Numbered from the stretch's first letter, positions 51,479-63,350 are shown. The stretch is 64,000 nucleotides of DNA from Piper betle (GCA_033002965.1 JAURVB010013279.1:1-64000); one strand, 5' to 3'. Notes: generated by a model not told the origin, from the sequence alone. Program-made: numbers and translations.

Positions 51479-52000
51479 ATGGAGGAAGCGACCAAGTGGG
51501 AAGGCAAGGCAACCGCCAAGCTCTCCGGCTTCTCGCCCGACGAGGTCTGGCCTCTCCTTGCCGACTTCTGCAACTATCACAAGTGGCTCCCCGACATCAA
51601 CCTCTGCCGCTGCGTCGACGGCAACCCCTCCTTCCCCGGCTGCGTCCGGTACTGCGCCCGCACATCTCCCGCTGGGGAGGTCGAAGACTGGGCCAGCGAG
51701 AAGCTCACCGCCATCGACCCCGCCGGCCGGACTCTGAGCTATGTGCTGCTCGAAAGCAGTGTCGGCCTCGGGGCGTACGAGGCGACCATCAAGGTGGTTC
51801 CAGATGTTGGAGATGGTGGTGGCGGTGCTAAGGGTTGCAGCATAGAGTGGTCTTTTGTTGCAGATCCGGTGGTGGCGTGGGGTAGGGATGGGCTTCTGGA
51901 GTATATAGATTCTAGCCTGAAGACCATGGCGCAGAGGATGGGGAGGCTCTGGGATCATCTGATTCTGCTGCTGCTTGAAGATTATCTTTGTCCTGGGTAG
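51479..52000 (+). CDS. SRPBCC-fold protein, lachrymatory-factor-synthase-like, intronless
   Basis: A 173-aa protein of the START/Bet v1 (SRPBCC) superfamily, which binds small hydrophobic ligands in a helix-grip cavity. Its nearest recognisable family is the plant lachrymatory-factor-synthase-like group, also called polyketide cyclase/dehydrase-like proteins; most members have no known substrate. Visible: KWEGKATAKLSGFSPDEVWP (first strand and helix), DFCNYHKWLPDI, GCVRYCA, WASEKLTAIDPAGRTLSYVL, and a long C-terminal helix (LLEYIDSSLKTMAQRMGRLW). From memory, the catalytic Arg and Glu of onion LFS would correspond to R in GCVRYC and E in WASEK; this is unverified. The start is ATG 51479; an open frame reaches five codons further up but lacks an ATG. 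The coding region is GC-rich against AT-rich flanks, as in many single-exon monocot genes. No signal peptide or membrane segment, so cytosolic. Confidence 0.85.
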   Translation: MEEATKWEGKATAKLSGFSPDEVWPLLADFCNYHKWLPDINLCRCVDGNPSFPGCVRYCARTSPAGEVEDWASEKLTAIDPAGRTLSYVLLESSVGLGAYEATIKVVPDVGDGGGGAKGCSIEWSFVADPVVAWGRDGLLEYIDSSLKTMAQRMGRLWDHLILLLLEDYLCPG

Positions 52001-52104
52001 ATTTTTTTGTGGGTTTTGAGGATTGGGATGAGCTTGAATGGATTTGATAGACGTGGACTTTAGTTTGCTGGGTGTTTTTTTGTTTTTATGTTTTTTCTTT
52101 TTTA

Positions 52105-52110
52105 AATAAA
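52105..52110 (+). terminator. Polyadenylation signal AATAAA of the SRPBCC gene
   Basis: AATAAA about 105 bp after the stop codon, within a T-rich 3' UTR. Position and context suit a plant poly(A) signal. Confidence 0.5.
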
Positions 52111-52166
52111 ACTGCTTTGGAATGATGATGTCTTTCTCGGGAAGAAGTGAATCTTAATAGCTCCTG

Positions 52167-52934
52167 TACGAATGGACGTAAACGAGTCCAGCCGTTGGTA
52201 CTACTTTGTTTGCTCGTGTTTATCCTCGAGCTTATTTTTAAACTAGTTAGTTCTTGGTTCATTAGTAGGTCCTATATTTCATGCCTAGATCGATTTGATC
52301 GTTCACTTATCAAGTTTAGTTTGTATTTGTTTTTTAGTTGAGCTTGGTCTGAATAAAATGACTAGGTTTATTTATATTTTAATGAGTAATAAGTTTTTAA
52401 TATTTAATAATAATTAATAAGTAGTATTAAGTATTTATTCATAAATTGTTTATTATAGTTATATCCATTAATTATTAGGAAGTAAATAGTTATTAACTAA
52501 GTAACTAATGAGCATTGTTTACCATGACTTCTATATATTTGTGAGTCTCAATATACGTGATAAGTTATATTTGATATGTTTTATTTTAAAATAAAGGCTA
52601 ATTTAAGATAATTATAGGTTATTGTTGTTATAAAATTATCTAAATAGTTAATAACTGAGAAACATACTTAGCATGTTTTTTATAAGTAATTGACTGATGG
52701 TATAAGAATTATTACTTATGAACAACTTAAAATAAAAAATATTATACATGTTGAGCTGGGTCGAGTATTTAATCGAGTTTAAATTTTAAATACTTAGCCA
52801 AACACTTCACATCCCAACGAGTTATTTATTTTAAGTTATTTTCTAAGTATAACATTAACGAATACGAGTTCAAGTCAAATTAAATCAAAACGTAAAATGT
52901 TCATTAATTGGCTTGACTTGTTTACATTCCTAGT
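52167..52934. mobile_element. Non-autonomous TIR element (about 770 bp)
   Basis: The left end carries GTAAACGAGTCCAGCC (52178-52193). The complement of the right end carries GTAAACAAGTCAAGCC (about 52911-52926). These are inverted and match at 14 of 16 bases. The interior is AT-rich, with CGAGCTT and TCGAGTATTT wording and no coding frame. It sits just past the SRPBCC gene's 3' end. Superfamily and target duplication are not resolved. Confidence 0.55.
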
Positions 52935-53878
52935 CATGGTATCTTAAATATTGGAATCTAAAATGTAGGCATATAAAATATCAAGCTTTTATATTTTATA
53001 ATTTTTTTAACATTATTTATTGGTGAAAAAATCTAGCAAGGGAGTTCAAAGCTAGAGTTGGCCTATTGATACCCAATAAAAAAAAATCAATTCAAAGCTT
53101 AACTCAATATTAAATTAGTTGAACCTTGACATCTAGTTGCATAGCTCGATTCGAAGCTCGATATCTTATATAAAAAATAAAAATTTTGATAATATTTATC
53201 TTAAATTATTTTATAAAAATTTAACTAAATTATAAAATATCATTATATGAAAAAAATTTTAAACAATAGTATGCATGGTTAAATTCTTGTGCATAATCAT
53301 ATCAAAGTGAAGATATTCTATTTATAAATTAAATTTTAATATGGATTAGACAAAAGGACATCTGTAAGTACAAATCAAGCTAGTTCGAACTCAACAAAAA
53401 CTTAAGTTGATTTGAGTATTATTTTTTTAGATTTGAACTCAAAATCAAACGAATGGAGTTTGAGCCGAGCAAAACTCAACTCCACTCGACTATACTAGGC
53501 CCAATGAGCTACATGTGGATGCCCACAACAATTAATTAGACTCCTTTGAGATTTGGGAGCTATAAATCACAATTGAAAAAAAAAGGAAATAAGTATGGTC
53601 TCTTTAACAATTTTTCTTATTTTTTTCCAGATTTTTCTTGATAGATCATTGATGGTTAGGAGGCCTCCAAAATCTCAAGTGGTGGAAAATTTCCCGCTCA
53701 CGTGGGTATATAGGCCTAATTTGGAACTTGATCTTTCTTTGGAAGATTTAAGGATCCCTTGTATTGTTCAAAATCAAATAAAATTTGTCTTGGCTTTACG
53801 TTGTCAAGAAATGAAGATTTTTTGTAGGGCAAAAAGATTTTGGTTTAGAACCCAATCGACCGCATTTGAAACTGAACC
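52935..53878. other. Intergenic DNA left of the large retroelement
   Basis: AT-rich. A 106-codon open frame at 53595-53915 runs into the LTR and resembles nothing known. TTTGAACTCAAAATCAAACG and GAGTTTGAGCCGAGCAAAAC wording near 53430-53470 suggests another small decayed element. Confidence 0.35.
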
Positions 53879-56786
53879 TGTAAAACTTAAGATTCGAATC
53901 AGAGTTTTACTTTAGCAAACCAGTAGGTTCGAGTCGAGGCAGTTTTATGAACCGCTGCTGAGTCGAGGCCAACCGTGAGTTATGAACGATGAGGGTTAAG
54001 TGTACTTGAATATATGATGATAACGTCATAAAGATGGTGAGAAATGAGTTATCTGAATATATGAAAGTATGCAGTATATTTTTTAATTTATTTGATCATA
54101 GAAATAATTTTAGGTCGAATACCGCATTAGGACGCGTTATAGGGTAGTTCAGGTGGGCTATTAGTTATAGAACATGTCATTGTGGTGTTATGGTATGTAT
54201 TTTATTTTATAGGATTTCCCCCTATTTTTTGGATTTTTTAAGGATTTATTACGAGTTAGTTATTATTGTTAACTTGAGTTGGAGTCGAGTCAAGTTTTAT
54301 TTACGATATCGCCACCAAACTATTTCTTCCACACCCCCCACACCCTGACACTTCTCTTCTTCACCCCAAAAATCCTCGACAACGCCACTCAACTACCGAT
54401 CGCCACCGCCAAGCACCGCCGCGCCATCAGCGTGCAACCTCGAGCACCCCAGGCCGCCGTCAAGCCTCCATGATGCCGGATCTCCGCGCACTAGACCCAC
54501 GCTCCTCTCGCTGATCCCACCGCCGGCGACTGTTGCCGTTGCCATCCAGTTGCCGCCTTAGAAGTCGCCCACCCTCCCACAACCTTCCCCGATCGGAGCG
54601 GAGCCCAACACCGCCCACAACGGTCCGATCTCCACACCCCACCGCCAACAGCCTTCTTGTGCCATTTTCCAGCGAGCCGCCACCTCTGCCGATCATGTCG
54701 ATGTTGTAGGCACGTCAGGCTCGCTGAGCCGGTGTTAACGGAACTCCATACCACGACTATCCTGCCAGTAGTCGCTACCGGTAACCGTCGCTGGAAAATT
54801 GCCGAAAAGGTGCCAAAAAATCGTCGAAACCCACCGGAAAACTACTGAAACCCGTCGAAAAACCGGATTCGCTGGATCTTCTGCCGAACTCATCCAGTCA
54901 AAGTCGATCGAACTTTGGGTCCCATCGAGCACCGAATTCGAGCTTTGAGACAAGTGATGAAACCCTAGCCGTGGTCGATTGCCGACGACGAGAGGTATAA
55001 TTACCTCCAATTTAATTATTTAAAATTGATGATTATGAGCACAACATGCTAGGATTGATTAATTGTTATGATAAATATCTGATTGTGAATGAAGTGATGA
55101 TTTGATTGACAGTGAACGAATATTAGTGATCTAATTAGGTAAATTAAATCTGAGTATGCTAATCGACTGCAATGTAACATAGAAAACATAACAAAATTGG
55201 TATGAATAGGATGAGTTAGAATTACTTTTACACTAATTATTGTTAATTATTGATGGATGATGATTGTGTTGTGAGTGTGATGTTCATGATGAGTTTGATG
55301 CATCATTCATTTAGAGGGCGTTAGCTTCTAGATTTGATGTGTAGGTATGGAGTAGGAGTTCTCCGCCTAAGTGCAAGGACACGCTTGGAGCTTCTACTAG
55401 GTCCGTTTAGGACTCGCTCTCGATTTATTGTCTCATTCTATCGTGTTTTGTTTATAACAGGAAAGAGGACGTGTCGAGTGGTGGATTTATCGTATCCCAC
55501 TCCACACGGGCCATTTAGCCGATCATATTTTCCAGATTAATAACCCTGGAGGATGAGATCCCTCGAGTATATTTTCGAAACTCAGATCCAGCTCATGATG
55601 CCTTTGGGCCTATTATATTGAAATGCCTACCCAAGCCTATGTATATGTAGTTTTCGCGTTTTCAATGAGATGTGTGACGAGGGAAATTGACGGCCATGTC
55701 TTGAGATAGGGCGTGTATTTGTCAAAGCGGGCTTTGGAACTGTTGAGCATCCACTCCATTCCCGAGGGATCCTGATAACTCCACCTTTGAGTTCCTCAAA
55801 CCCAGAGAAGTTTGGAGGTTTACGGGTACTACTGTGCAACGCATGTCTAGATTTGTGGCATGAAAGGGTACTGGAAGGCGCATGCCTGAGAGTACTTAGC
55901 CTCTGTACTCAGGGCTAGGAGTAATACGGAGGATGTAGAGGGCTGAGAGGAAAGAGAATGATTTTCCCATGCAAAGGGATAGTTTAAATGACCAAGGAAA
56001 GAGAATGATATGGAAAAGGGATACTGCTGCCTGAGGTCGATGGCTCCCATTATTGCCCTTATGAGAGTTCTTGAGGAAGTATATGAGGTTTTTATTCAAC
56101 AGAAGGTTAGCTCTCCTGTGTCAGTTTCTTATTAGTTATTTTTTGACCAGTGACACTCGTTACTAAAGTCTTTTTATTATATATGTTGGTGAGAACAGCG
56201 AGGAATGAGCACTGTCGGGACTGTAGATGAGCAGCACTGAAATCACGCACACATGTACCTACCCAGTGTATGTAATGATGATGATGTATATTGAGCTGTG
56301 TAGATGAAATTGATATGCTATTTTGTGAATTTATTATAAGTATTTTGCATGCAAATGAAAATGGAAAGTGGAAAATGAACATGGTAAGCTATGGAGTGAG
56401 GATAACTAGAATGAGAACAACATACTAAGTTTGGATTGTGTTTTCGATTTTATTATTACAAATATATATACTGATTGCCGTTGACAGGGTGGCTCCTATT
56501 GCACTTTTAGGGGAGACTCTGTCCGTTTTGTTTTAAAAATTAACTATTTTCTTTTAAACTTTTCGTTTGTTTGGTTTGTTTGTGTACTTGTTTGCATATC
56601 ATGACATGCATGTAGGACAACGTTAGAACCAAGCATCCTATCCATGTTTTGCATGTGACATCACCATCTTAAGATGCTGAGGGTAGATTCGGGTTGGCTT
56701 AACCGAATCAAGTAGATTAGTGAACGGTTCAGTCGCCGGTGACATTTCCGGGTTAGTTCATGGGTGAATCGAAACACGGTGTTACA
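53879..56786 (+). repeat. 5' LTR (2.9 kb)
   Basis: TGTAAAAC ... GGTGTTACA termini. Collinear with the solo LTR at 9127-12082, including the central GC-rich block (54340-54990) and GAGGTATAATTACCTCC (54991). The central block has lost many CG sites compared with the 9.1-kb copy, as expected for older methylated DNA. Confidence 0.88.
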
Positions 56787-56790
56787 GGAG

Positions 56791-56802
56791 TGGTATCAGA
56801 GC
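56791..56802 (+). other. Primer-binding site for initiator tRNA-Met
   Basis: TGGTATCAGAGC, four bases after the LTR end. This is the standard 12-base complement to the 3' end of plant initiator tRNA-Met used by most plant Ty3/gypsy and Ty1/copia elements. Confidence 0.92.
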
Positions 56803-56974
56803 TAACTCTTGGTTGATTAAGATGGTAGATGCATTAAAGGTTACATGTGTGTGAAAGCTGCTCCAAGATGTACCAATAGGTATTTTTCTATCTTAGTGTT
56901 TTTGGTTTGCAGATTTTCTTACCAAACAGTGCTATGTTAGGGTGATCAGATTAGAGTAGGGAGTACTAGTAGGA

Positions 56975-59900
56975 TGGTGAACTAGACTCGTAGAATGCAA
57001 ATTAGGGCCCCAGCCCCTCCATTGCCCAGACAGAAGAGTCCTGATCATGGTCACATTGACGTAGCCTCTAGTCAACAGAGGAGCACAGTGCTCCTAGAAG
57101 GGGTCAGTGAGGCAATTTTAGTTAGTCGATGCAGTGAGAGCTGTTAGCGAGACAGTTGCCATGACAGTCACTGTAGTAGAAGTAGTTAACAAGAGAGGGA
57201 TGTAGCGATTGCCAGGTTAGCTGAAGTTTAGATACAAATGCAGCAAAATCAAGAGGAATTCAGGAGAGAGCTCAGGTAGGTAGCTCTTTCGGTAGCCAGT
57301 GCTGAGAAGAGACCAGTAGTGGATGAAGAGGCAAAAGGAGAGCTAGCAATTCCCATGGGCCCTCCGCTGCCTCCTCCTCCTCCAACATTGCAACAGAGGG
57401 CTACTCCAACAACGGATCCTATGATTGACCCATTTCAAGCAAGAATGGGATCAGATGTCAGTGGACCTCCTGTGTAGGTAGCAGGCATACTAACGGTGGA
57501 AGTGGAGTTGCATGATGTGATAGTGTACCAGCAGGTACAGGACCACAATTTTAGTAGTATGAGGTAAGAGAAGGATCAAACAAATTAGTAGATGTAAGGA
57601 ATCTGGAGCTGTGGCAGTATGAAAGGTTCGTGAAGAATGGTGGACGACCTTTCTTTGGGAAGTTGGATGTAGAAGAGACATTCCTATGGATATCATCATC
57701 CATAGGAGTGTTTGGGAGTATGGGATGTCCAATGAAGTACAGAGTACGCATCATTACTGGGGTATTCTATGATGAAGCTAGAGAATGGTGGGATTTAGTG
57801 CAGAATTCCACATTTGCTCACCGTCAACCCCAGGGCATCACTTAAGAGGAATTCGATGGAAAGTACTTTCCACCAAATATCAGGAAGAGGAAGGAGTGGG
57901 AATTCCAGACCTTGAGGCAAGGACCCATGACGGTGGTGCAATACGAGACCAGGTTTAGAGCTCTTGGGAGATTTGCACCAGATTTGGTCCCCACCAAAGG
58001 AAGAAGGATAGAATGATTTTATGAAGGCCTCCATTATGAGATCAGGATGGCCTATTTGGATAGAAAGTTTGCTACCTTCGGTGATGTTGTGAGAGCTGTA
58101 GGCAAGGCAGAGCGAGTTATAGCTGCTAGACCTCACCGGGATTTTGACCATAGGTAGCAACATCCAAGGCCGTATCAACCAGAGCAAGGAGCACAGCAGA
58201 GACATCGAACATACGCACCAGTTGCCATGAGGGCTATGGATGGCCAAGTCCAGGGCTATAGAGCACCCTTCTGTTAGAATTGCCAACGTCATCATAGTGG
58301 TGAATGCAGAGTAAGCACATATATTTGTTATAGTTATGGTTTGCCAGGACATTGAGCTGCAGAATGAAGAGTAGGCACTAGCGTATGTTATAGTTGCAGC
58401 CAAGTAGGGCATAAAGATGCAACTAGTCCAACTGGCCAGACCCAACAATTGATGCTCGTAGCGCCTCTATAGAGACTTGCACTCCTAGCTCCCTAGCAAC
58501 AACCACAACTGAGAGGCCAACAGGGCCAAGGTCATGTCCAGAGAGATGGAGACCAACGACCATCAAGACCACAGCAAAGGGGATAGGACCAAAGAGGGTA
58601 CATGGTTGTAGGGCAAGCTAGACAGCAAAGGGGTAGGCAACAGGCACTGCTAGCTCAGAATCAGGCTGCACCACTAGCAGAACCTCTTGGCCTAGCACAA
58701 CAGCAGTTAGTAAGGATGTATGCAGCTATTGTGGAAGAGGTACTTAAGGATACGATAGTCGTGGCAGGTACGCTCTTAGTAGGCTTTGTACCTGCACAAG
58801 TCTTATTTGATTCTGGCTACACACACTCATTTATTTCGTACACACAACTAGAATTGGATGTAAGGTAGAAGATTTTGGACATTCACTATTAGTGTCCACT
58901 CCTACCGATAGTGTGATAGCTACGAGTGAGTGTGAGCGTAATGTCCTTGATGAGATTCAACAGCGACAACTTGTAGCTGATTTGATATTATTCAAGCTAT
59001 AACAATTTGATTTGATATTTGGAATGAATTGGATGTCCAAGCAAGGAGCCTTGATAGATTGCAGAAGAAAGACGGTAACTTCTTGCCACGGAAGATGCCG
59101 CTTTCTCTTCCAAGGTCAAGGCAGAGATAGAGAACAAGGATGGATATCCTATCAGAATGCAGTGCAGTGAATTGATAATGGCAACATTAGTTTGGCTGAG
59201 CAGAGTGGTTCAGGGGACAAGTCGAGCATTGAGGAGATTCTATTGGTTAGAGAATTCAGTGACGTATTCCTAGAGGAGATTACTAGATTGTTGCCAGACA
59301 GAGAGGTAGACTTTGCCATCAGGCTGATGCTTGGAACAACACCAATTTCTAGAGCTCCGTAAAGGATGACACCTTTTAAACTCAAGGAATTCAAGGAATA
59401 GTTACAAACACTATTGGATCAAGGATTCATCAGATTGAGTGTTTCCCCATGGGGTGCACCCATGTTATTCGTGAAGAAGAAGGATAGAAGCATGTGTTTA
59501 TACATCGATTACAAGATGCTAAACCATGCAACTATTAAGAATATATACCCTCTTCCTCACATAGATGACCTGTTTGACCAGTTGAGCTCAGCAGTCATTT
59601 TCTCAAAGATTGATTTGAGGTTAGGATACTACTAGTTGAAGATTAGAGTAGAGACATTCCAAAGACTGCATTCAGGACCAGATATGGACACTACGAGTTT
59701 TTGGTCATGCCTTTTGGATTGACCAATACTCCAGTAGCATTTATGGACTTGATGAAGAGATTGTTCAATCCATATTTGGACCAGTTTGTGATCGTCTTTG
59801 TAGACGACATACTAATATACTTTTCGTCGAGGGAAGAACATGAGCAAGATCTAAAGATAGTGTTGTAGATGCTGAGAGAGCATAGGTTGTATGGGAAGTT

Positions 59901-62110
59901 CTCAAAATTTAGTTTTTGGCTATCAGAGGTGAACTTTCATGGCCATATCATCTCAACATTAGGCATCTTGGTAAACACAACTAAGATAGAAGCAGTAGTA
60001 CAGTGGGAACAGTCGAAGACACCTACGGAGGTTCGGGGTTTCCTAAGCCTAGCTAGGTACTACAGACGATTCATTCAGGGTCTCTTTTCCATAGTAGCCC
60101 CTATTACATGGCTGACTAGGAAGGAGGAATGGTTCAAATGGACGGAGGAATGTGAGCAGAGTTTTAGGACGCTGAAGGAGAGATTGACTTTGATGCCTAT
60201 CCTCACATTGCCCAAGGGACTCGAGGATTTTGTAGTTTACACAGATGCCTCCAAAATTGAACTAGGTTGTGTTTTGATGCAGAAGGATAAGGTTATAGCT
60301 GATGCATCTCGCCAGCTCAAGGTGCATGAGCGTAACTATCCTACACATGACCTGGAGCTTGCAGCAGTCATATTCGCACTCAGAATATGGAGGCACTACT
60401 TATATAGAACATCTTTTAGACTTTTGATAGATCATCAGAGTCTAAAATATATCTTCACGTAGAAGGATTTGAACAATAGACAGAGAAGAAGGTTAGAGAT
60501 GTTAGCAGATTATGAGATTCACATAACATACCACGAAGGCAAGGCGAATGTAGTAGTAGATGTGTTGAGCAAGAAGCCAGGAGTTTCATACTCTGTAGAA
60601 TTGGCAATAGTGTCAGTGACTTAGTATACTACGGGCCAAAGACAGTTGGTTGGAATGATGGCGCAATTGACCATTCAGCCGAGTGTACTTGAGCAGATCA
60701 GAATTGCACAAGAAGCAAATCCATAGTTGAAGCAGTAGTTGGAACAGGGAACACATCAGGAATTAGCCAGAGATGCAGATCGGTTAGTCAGACTTAGAGG
60801 TCGACTCTTTGTGCCAAATGTTCCGGTGTCCCAGACTTCGAGGTATAATTCTTCATGAAGTTCACACATCAAGGTGCTCAGTGCATCTAGGTGGAGTGAA
60901 GATGTACCACGATGTCCAACAAATATATTGGTGGCCAAGAATGAAGAGAGATGTATGCGACACAATTGTTAGATGTTTGGTGTGCCAGCAAGTAAAAGCT
61001 GATCATGTACGCCTAGGTGGAACGCTATAGCCATTGGAAACCCCAGAGTGGAAGTGGGAGAGTATAGTATATGACTCTGTAGTCGGTTTACCTAGGACCC
61101 ACTTACAGAAGACGCAGTATGGGTCATAATAGATCAACTCACAAAAAGCGCACACTTCATACCAATCAGGATGAATTACCCCACTGACCACTTTGGCCAT
61201 GCTGTACCGAGAGTAGATAAGTCAGGCTACATGGAGTGCCATGGGAAATTATATCAGACAGGGACCTGAGGTTCACATCTTGATTTTGGAAAGCTTTTCA
61301 AGCAGCTATGGGCACTAAATCGAGATTCAACACAACCTTTCACCCTCAAACAGATGGGCAGACTGAGAGAACCATACAGATCCTAGAGGTTTTCTCTAAG
61401 CATGCATTTTGGATTTCGGAGGAAGTTGGGAAGAGCACTTACCTCTAGTGGAGTTCTCCTATAACAATAGCTATCAGGCCACGATAGGAATGACAATATT
61501 TGAGGCACTATACGGCAAACTATGTCAATCCCCAGTGTGTTGGTACAGGGCAACGAACCAGTAGTAGTTGGGCCAGAGATGATCCAATAGACACAGGAAG
61601 TGGTAATGTGGATCAGGAAGAGGATGAGGTCAGCTCAGGATAGGCAAAAAAGTTATGTTGATCAGTGTAGACGTGAGGTTTATTTCGCGTTAGGAGATCA
61701 TGTTCTCCTAAAGGTCTCTCCGACTAAGGGAAACACGAGATTCAGGATGCGAGGGAAACTCAATCAGCAATATATTTGACCATTTGATGTGACCAAGCAC
61801 ATTGGACCAGTGGTGTATAGGCTAGCATTGCTACCTCAGCTATCAACTGTGCATAATGTCTTCCATGTGTCAATGTTGAAGAATTACCATCTAGACAACT
61901 CTCATGTTGTTAGCTTCAAAGAGATAGAGCTGCAACCAAACCTGACGTATCTGGAAGATGCAGTTCGGATTGTGAATCGCAGAGTGAAGATTCTCTAAAG
62001 GAAAGAAGTTCCCCTAGTATGAGTGCAATGAACTCGAAGAGTAGTTGAAGAATCTACATGGGAACGCAAAGATGAGATGAAGAAGTGATACTTGAAAATA
62101 TTCGAGCAAC
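56975..62110 (+). pseudogene. Degenerate gag-pol polyprotein of the chromovirus
   Basis: Gag core at about 57630-58130 (FYDEAREWWDLVQN, WEFQTLRQGPMTVVQYETRF). Damaged zinc knuckles lie at 58275-58420. Protease has DSGYTHSFIS at 58809-58838. Reverse transcriptase spans about 59230-60000, with FVDD at 59797-59808. RNase H starts at TDAS 60241. The integrase zinc-binding part has CLVCQQVK at 60974-60997. The integrase core is fragmentary (61050-61560). STVHNVFHVSMLK is at about 61837, and a chromodomain-like end (EESTWERKDEMK) lies near 62050. At least five stops are TAG where the family has Gln (CAG), and there are several frameshifts. It cannot make a full polyprotein. Confidence 0.88.
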
Positions 62111-62208
62111 CAACTTCACAAGCAGGTACCTTACTAGAGATTATTTTTCTTCAGATTAGGATGAGTTTGAAACTTCCTTGGTTAAAATTTCGAGTACAAA
62201 ATTTTTCT

Positions 62209-62220
62209 AAGGAGGAAAAG
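62209..62220 (+). other. Polypurine tract
   Basis: AAGGAGGAAAAG directly before the 3' LTR start (a T and then TGTAAAACC), the expected site for plus-strand priming. Confidence 0.8.
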
Positions 62221-62221
62221 T

Positions 62222-62605
62222 TGTAAAACCCATGACTTGAGTCAGAGTTTTACTTTAGCAAACAAGTCGGTTTAACTGTTGGTTCGAGTTGAGTCAGTTT
62301 CATGAACCGCGTGTTGAGTCGAGGCCAACCATGAGTTATGAGTGATGAGGGTCAGGTGTACATGAATATATGATGATAACGTTAAAAAGATGGTGAGAAA
62401 TTAGTTATCAAAATATATGAAAGTATGAAGTACATTTTTTATTTATTTGATTGTAGAAATATTTTTAGGCCGAATAACACATAAGGACACGTTATAGGAT
62501 AGTTTGAGTGGGCTATTAGTTATAGAACATGTCATTATGGTGTTATGGTGTGTATTTTATTTTATAGGATTTTCCCATATTTTTTCTGGATTTTTTAGGG
62601 TTAGG
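62222..62605 (+). repeat. Truncated 3' LTR (about 380 bp)
   Basis: Matches 53879-54240 of the 5' LTR, from TGTAAAAC through ATGATGATAACGT, TTATAGAACATGTCATT and TTTTATTTTATAGGATTT. It also carries a short insertion after CAAGTCGG. Similarity stops at GGATTTTTTAGG, where unrelated sequence begins, so about 2.5 kb of LTR is deleted or replaced. Confidence 0.85.
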
Positions 62606-62996
62606 CTTCTCCAAAATTATTTTTTTACAAATTTCCTTCTTTAGCTCCAAAACTTCCCGCCATTAATCATACATGCTAAATAACACCCAAAATACAATTA
62701 AACTAATATTCAACTAAAAAACACAATGATTTTACAATTTTTTCAAATTATGTCTTCCCAGAAACCGCTAAAACAAAAGACAAAATACTCAAAACTCAAG
62801 CAAAAAGTTAATTAAACAAATAAAATTATGATTATCCTAGAGAACTATATAAGCTGAAAGAAATTATCATGAAATTTATCATCAATCCTTGGCTTTTCCG
62901 AGCTCCACATTATTTGATTCTAAAAGAGTGTGATTGTAAGGTGATGTCTAAAGCTCCTCCTGTATTTGTATCTATTGGACCACTTGCACCCTAAAC
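62606..62996. other. Unassigned AT-rich DNA after the retroelement
   Basis: AT-rich with no clear element or gene. It could be the 3' UTR of the putative minus-strand exon at 62997-63062. Confidence 0.35.
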
Positions 62997-63062
62997 CTAT
63001 TCTGAGAATCCTTCCCTTAACAATGTAACAAGCCTTCTCTTCTCATCAGTATCTTTTCTCAT
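62997..63062 (-). CDS. Possible terminal exon of an unidentified minus-strand gene
   Basis: Read on the minus strand, an acceptor CAATTTCAG is followed by 21 codons (MRKDTDEKRRLVTLLREGFSE) and a stop TAG. The charged Lys/Arg/Glu composition and the clean acceptor suggest a real last exon. The rest of the gene would lie to the right, perhaps starting in or beyond the GC-rich block at 63480-63950. I do not recognise the family, and a 66-bp match to exon style can occur by chance. Confidence 0.25.
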   Translation of the reverse strand: MRKDTDEKRRLVTLLREGFSE

Positions 63063-63234
63063 CTGAAATTGCCATCATGATTAGCGAATAATACCATAGA
63101 AGGTTGAATATTTTTTGATATTATCAAGTGGTGGTGGGAAAATTAAGCTAAATTACTAAAAGAAAAGAAAAAATACAGATTATCTAAAATACCTTTATTT
63201 AAAAATTTATTTAATTTAATTTTTTCAAAAGGGA

Positions 63235-63350
63235 CTTAGGTCACACCTCGTCTTAGGGAGGTCGGATGCCCAGACTTGGCTCCAGCCTTGGGGGGCCGAA
63301 TTCAGCCACCCCAAGCTAGATCTGCTTAGTGGCCGTGGACCCCTAGGTTA
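63235..63350. repeat. GC-rich CCACCCC-type block
   Basis: TTGGGGGGCCGAATTCAGCC and ACCCCAAGCTAGATCTG in otherwise AT-rich DNA resemble in style the GGCTACCCCAT block at 8815-9065. Probably part of a related dispersed element. Confidence 0.35.

Larger units (their letters stand above)
53879..62605 (+). mobile_element. Tekay/Del-type Ty3/gypsy chromovirus, decayed, 3' LTR truncated
   Basis: In order: 5' LTR 53879-56786, tRNA-Met primer site 56791-56802, degenerate gag-pol about 56975-62110, polypurine tract 62209-62220, and a 3' LTR beginning at 62222 that matches the 5' LTR only to about 62600. The pol order protease-RT-RNase H-integrase defines Ty3/gypsy. The integrase wording [15 protein letters not shown] and the chromodomain-like tail are typical of the Tekay/Del clade. 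The LTR pair differs at many sites, mostly transitions, so the insertion is old. The sequence GAACC precedes the 5' LTR, but its partner is lost with the 3' end. Autonomous activity is impossible given the many stops. Confidence 0.88.

Noticed and set aside
51449..51958. 169-codon minus-strand open frame
   Set aside because: It is the shadow of the GC-rich SRPBCC coding sequence on the plus strand.
53595..53915. 106-codon open frame running into the 5' LTR
   Set aside because: It crosses the LTR boundary at 53879, matches no family, and lacks a supported promoter or splice context.
56791..56802. TGGTATCAGAGC considered as part of a tRNA gene
   Set aside because: Only the 12-base primer-site complement is present after the LTR. 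No cloverleaf or internal A/B boxes are visible.
57795..58448. 217-codon minus-strand open frame opposite gag
   Set aside because: It is antisense to the recognisable gag and zinc-knuckle region of the chromovirus, with no domain of its own.
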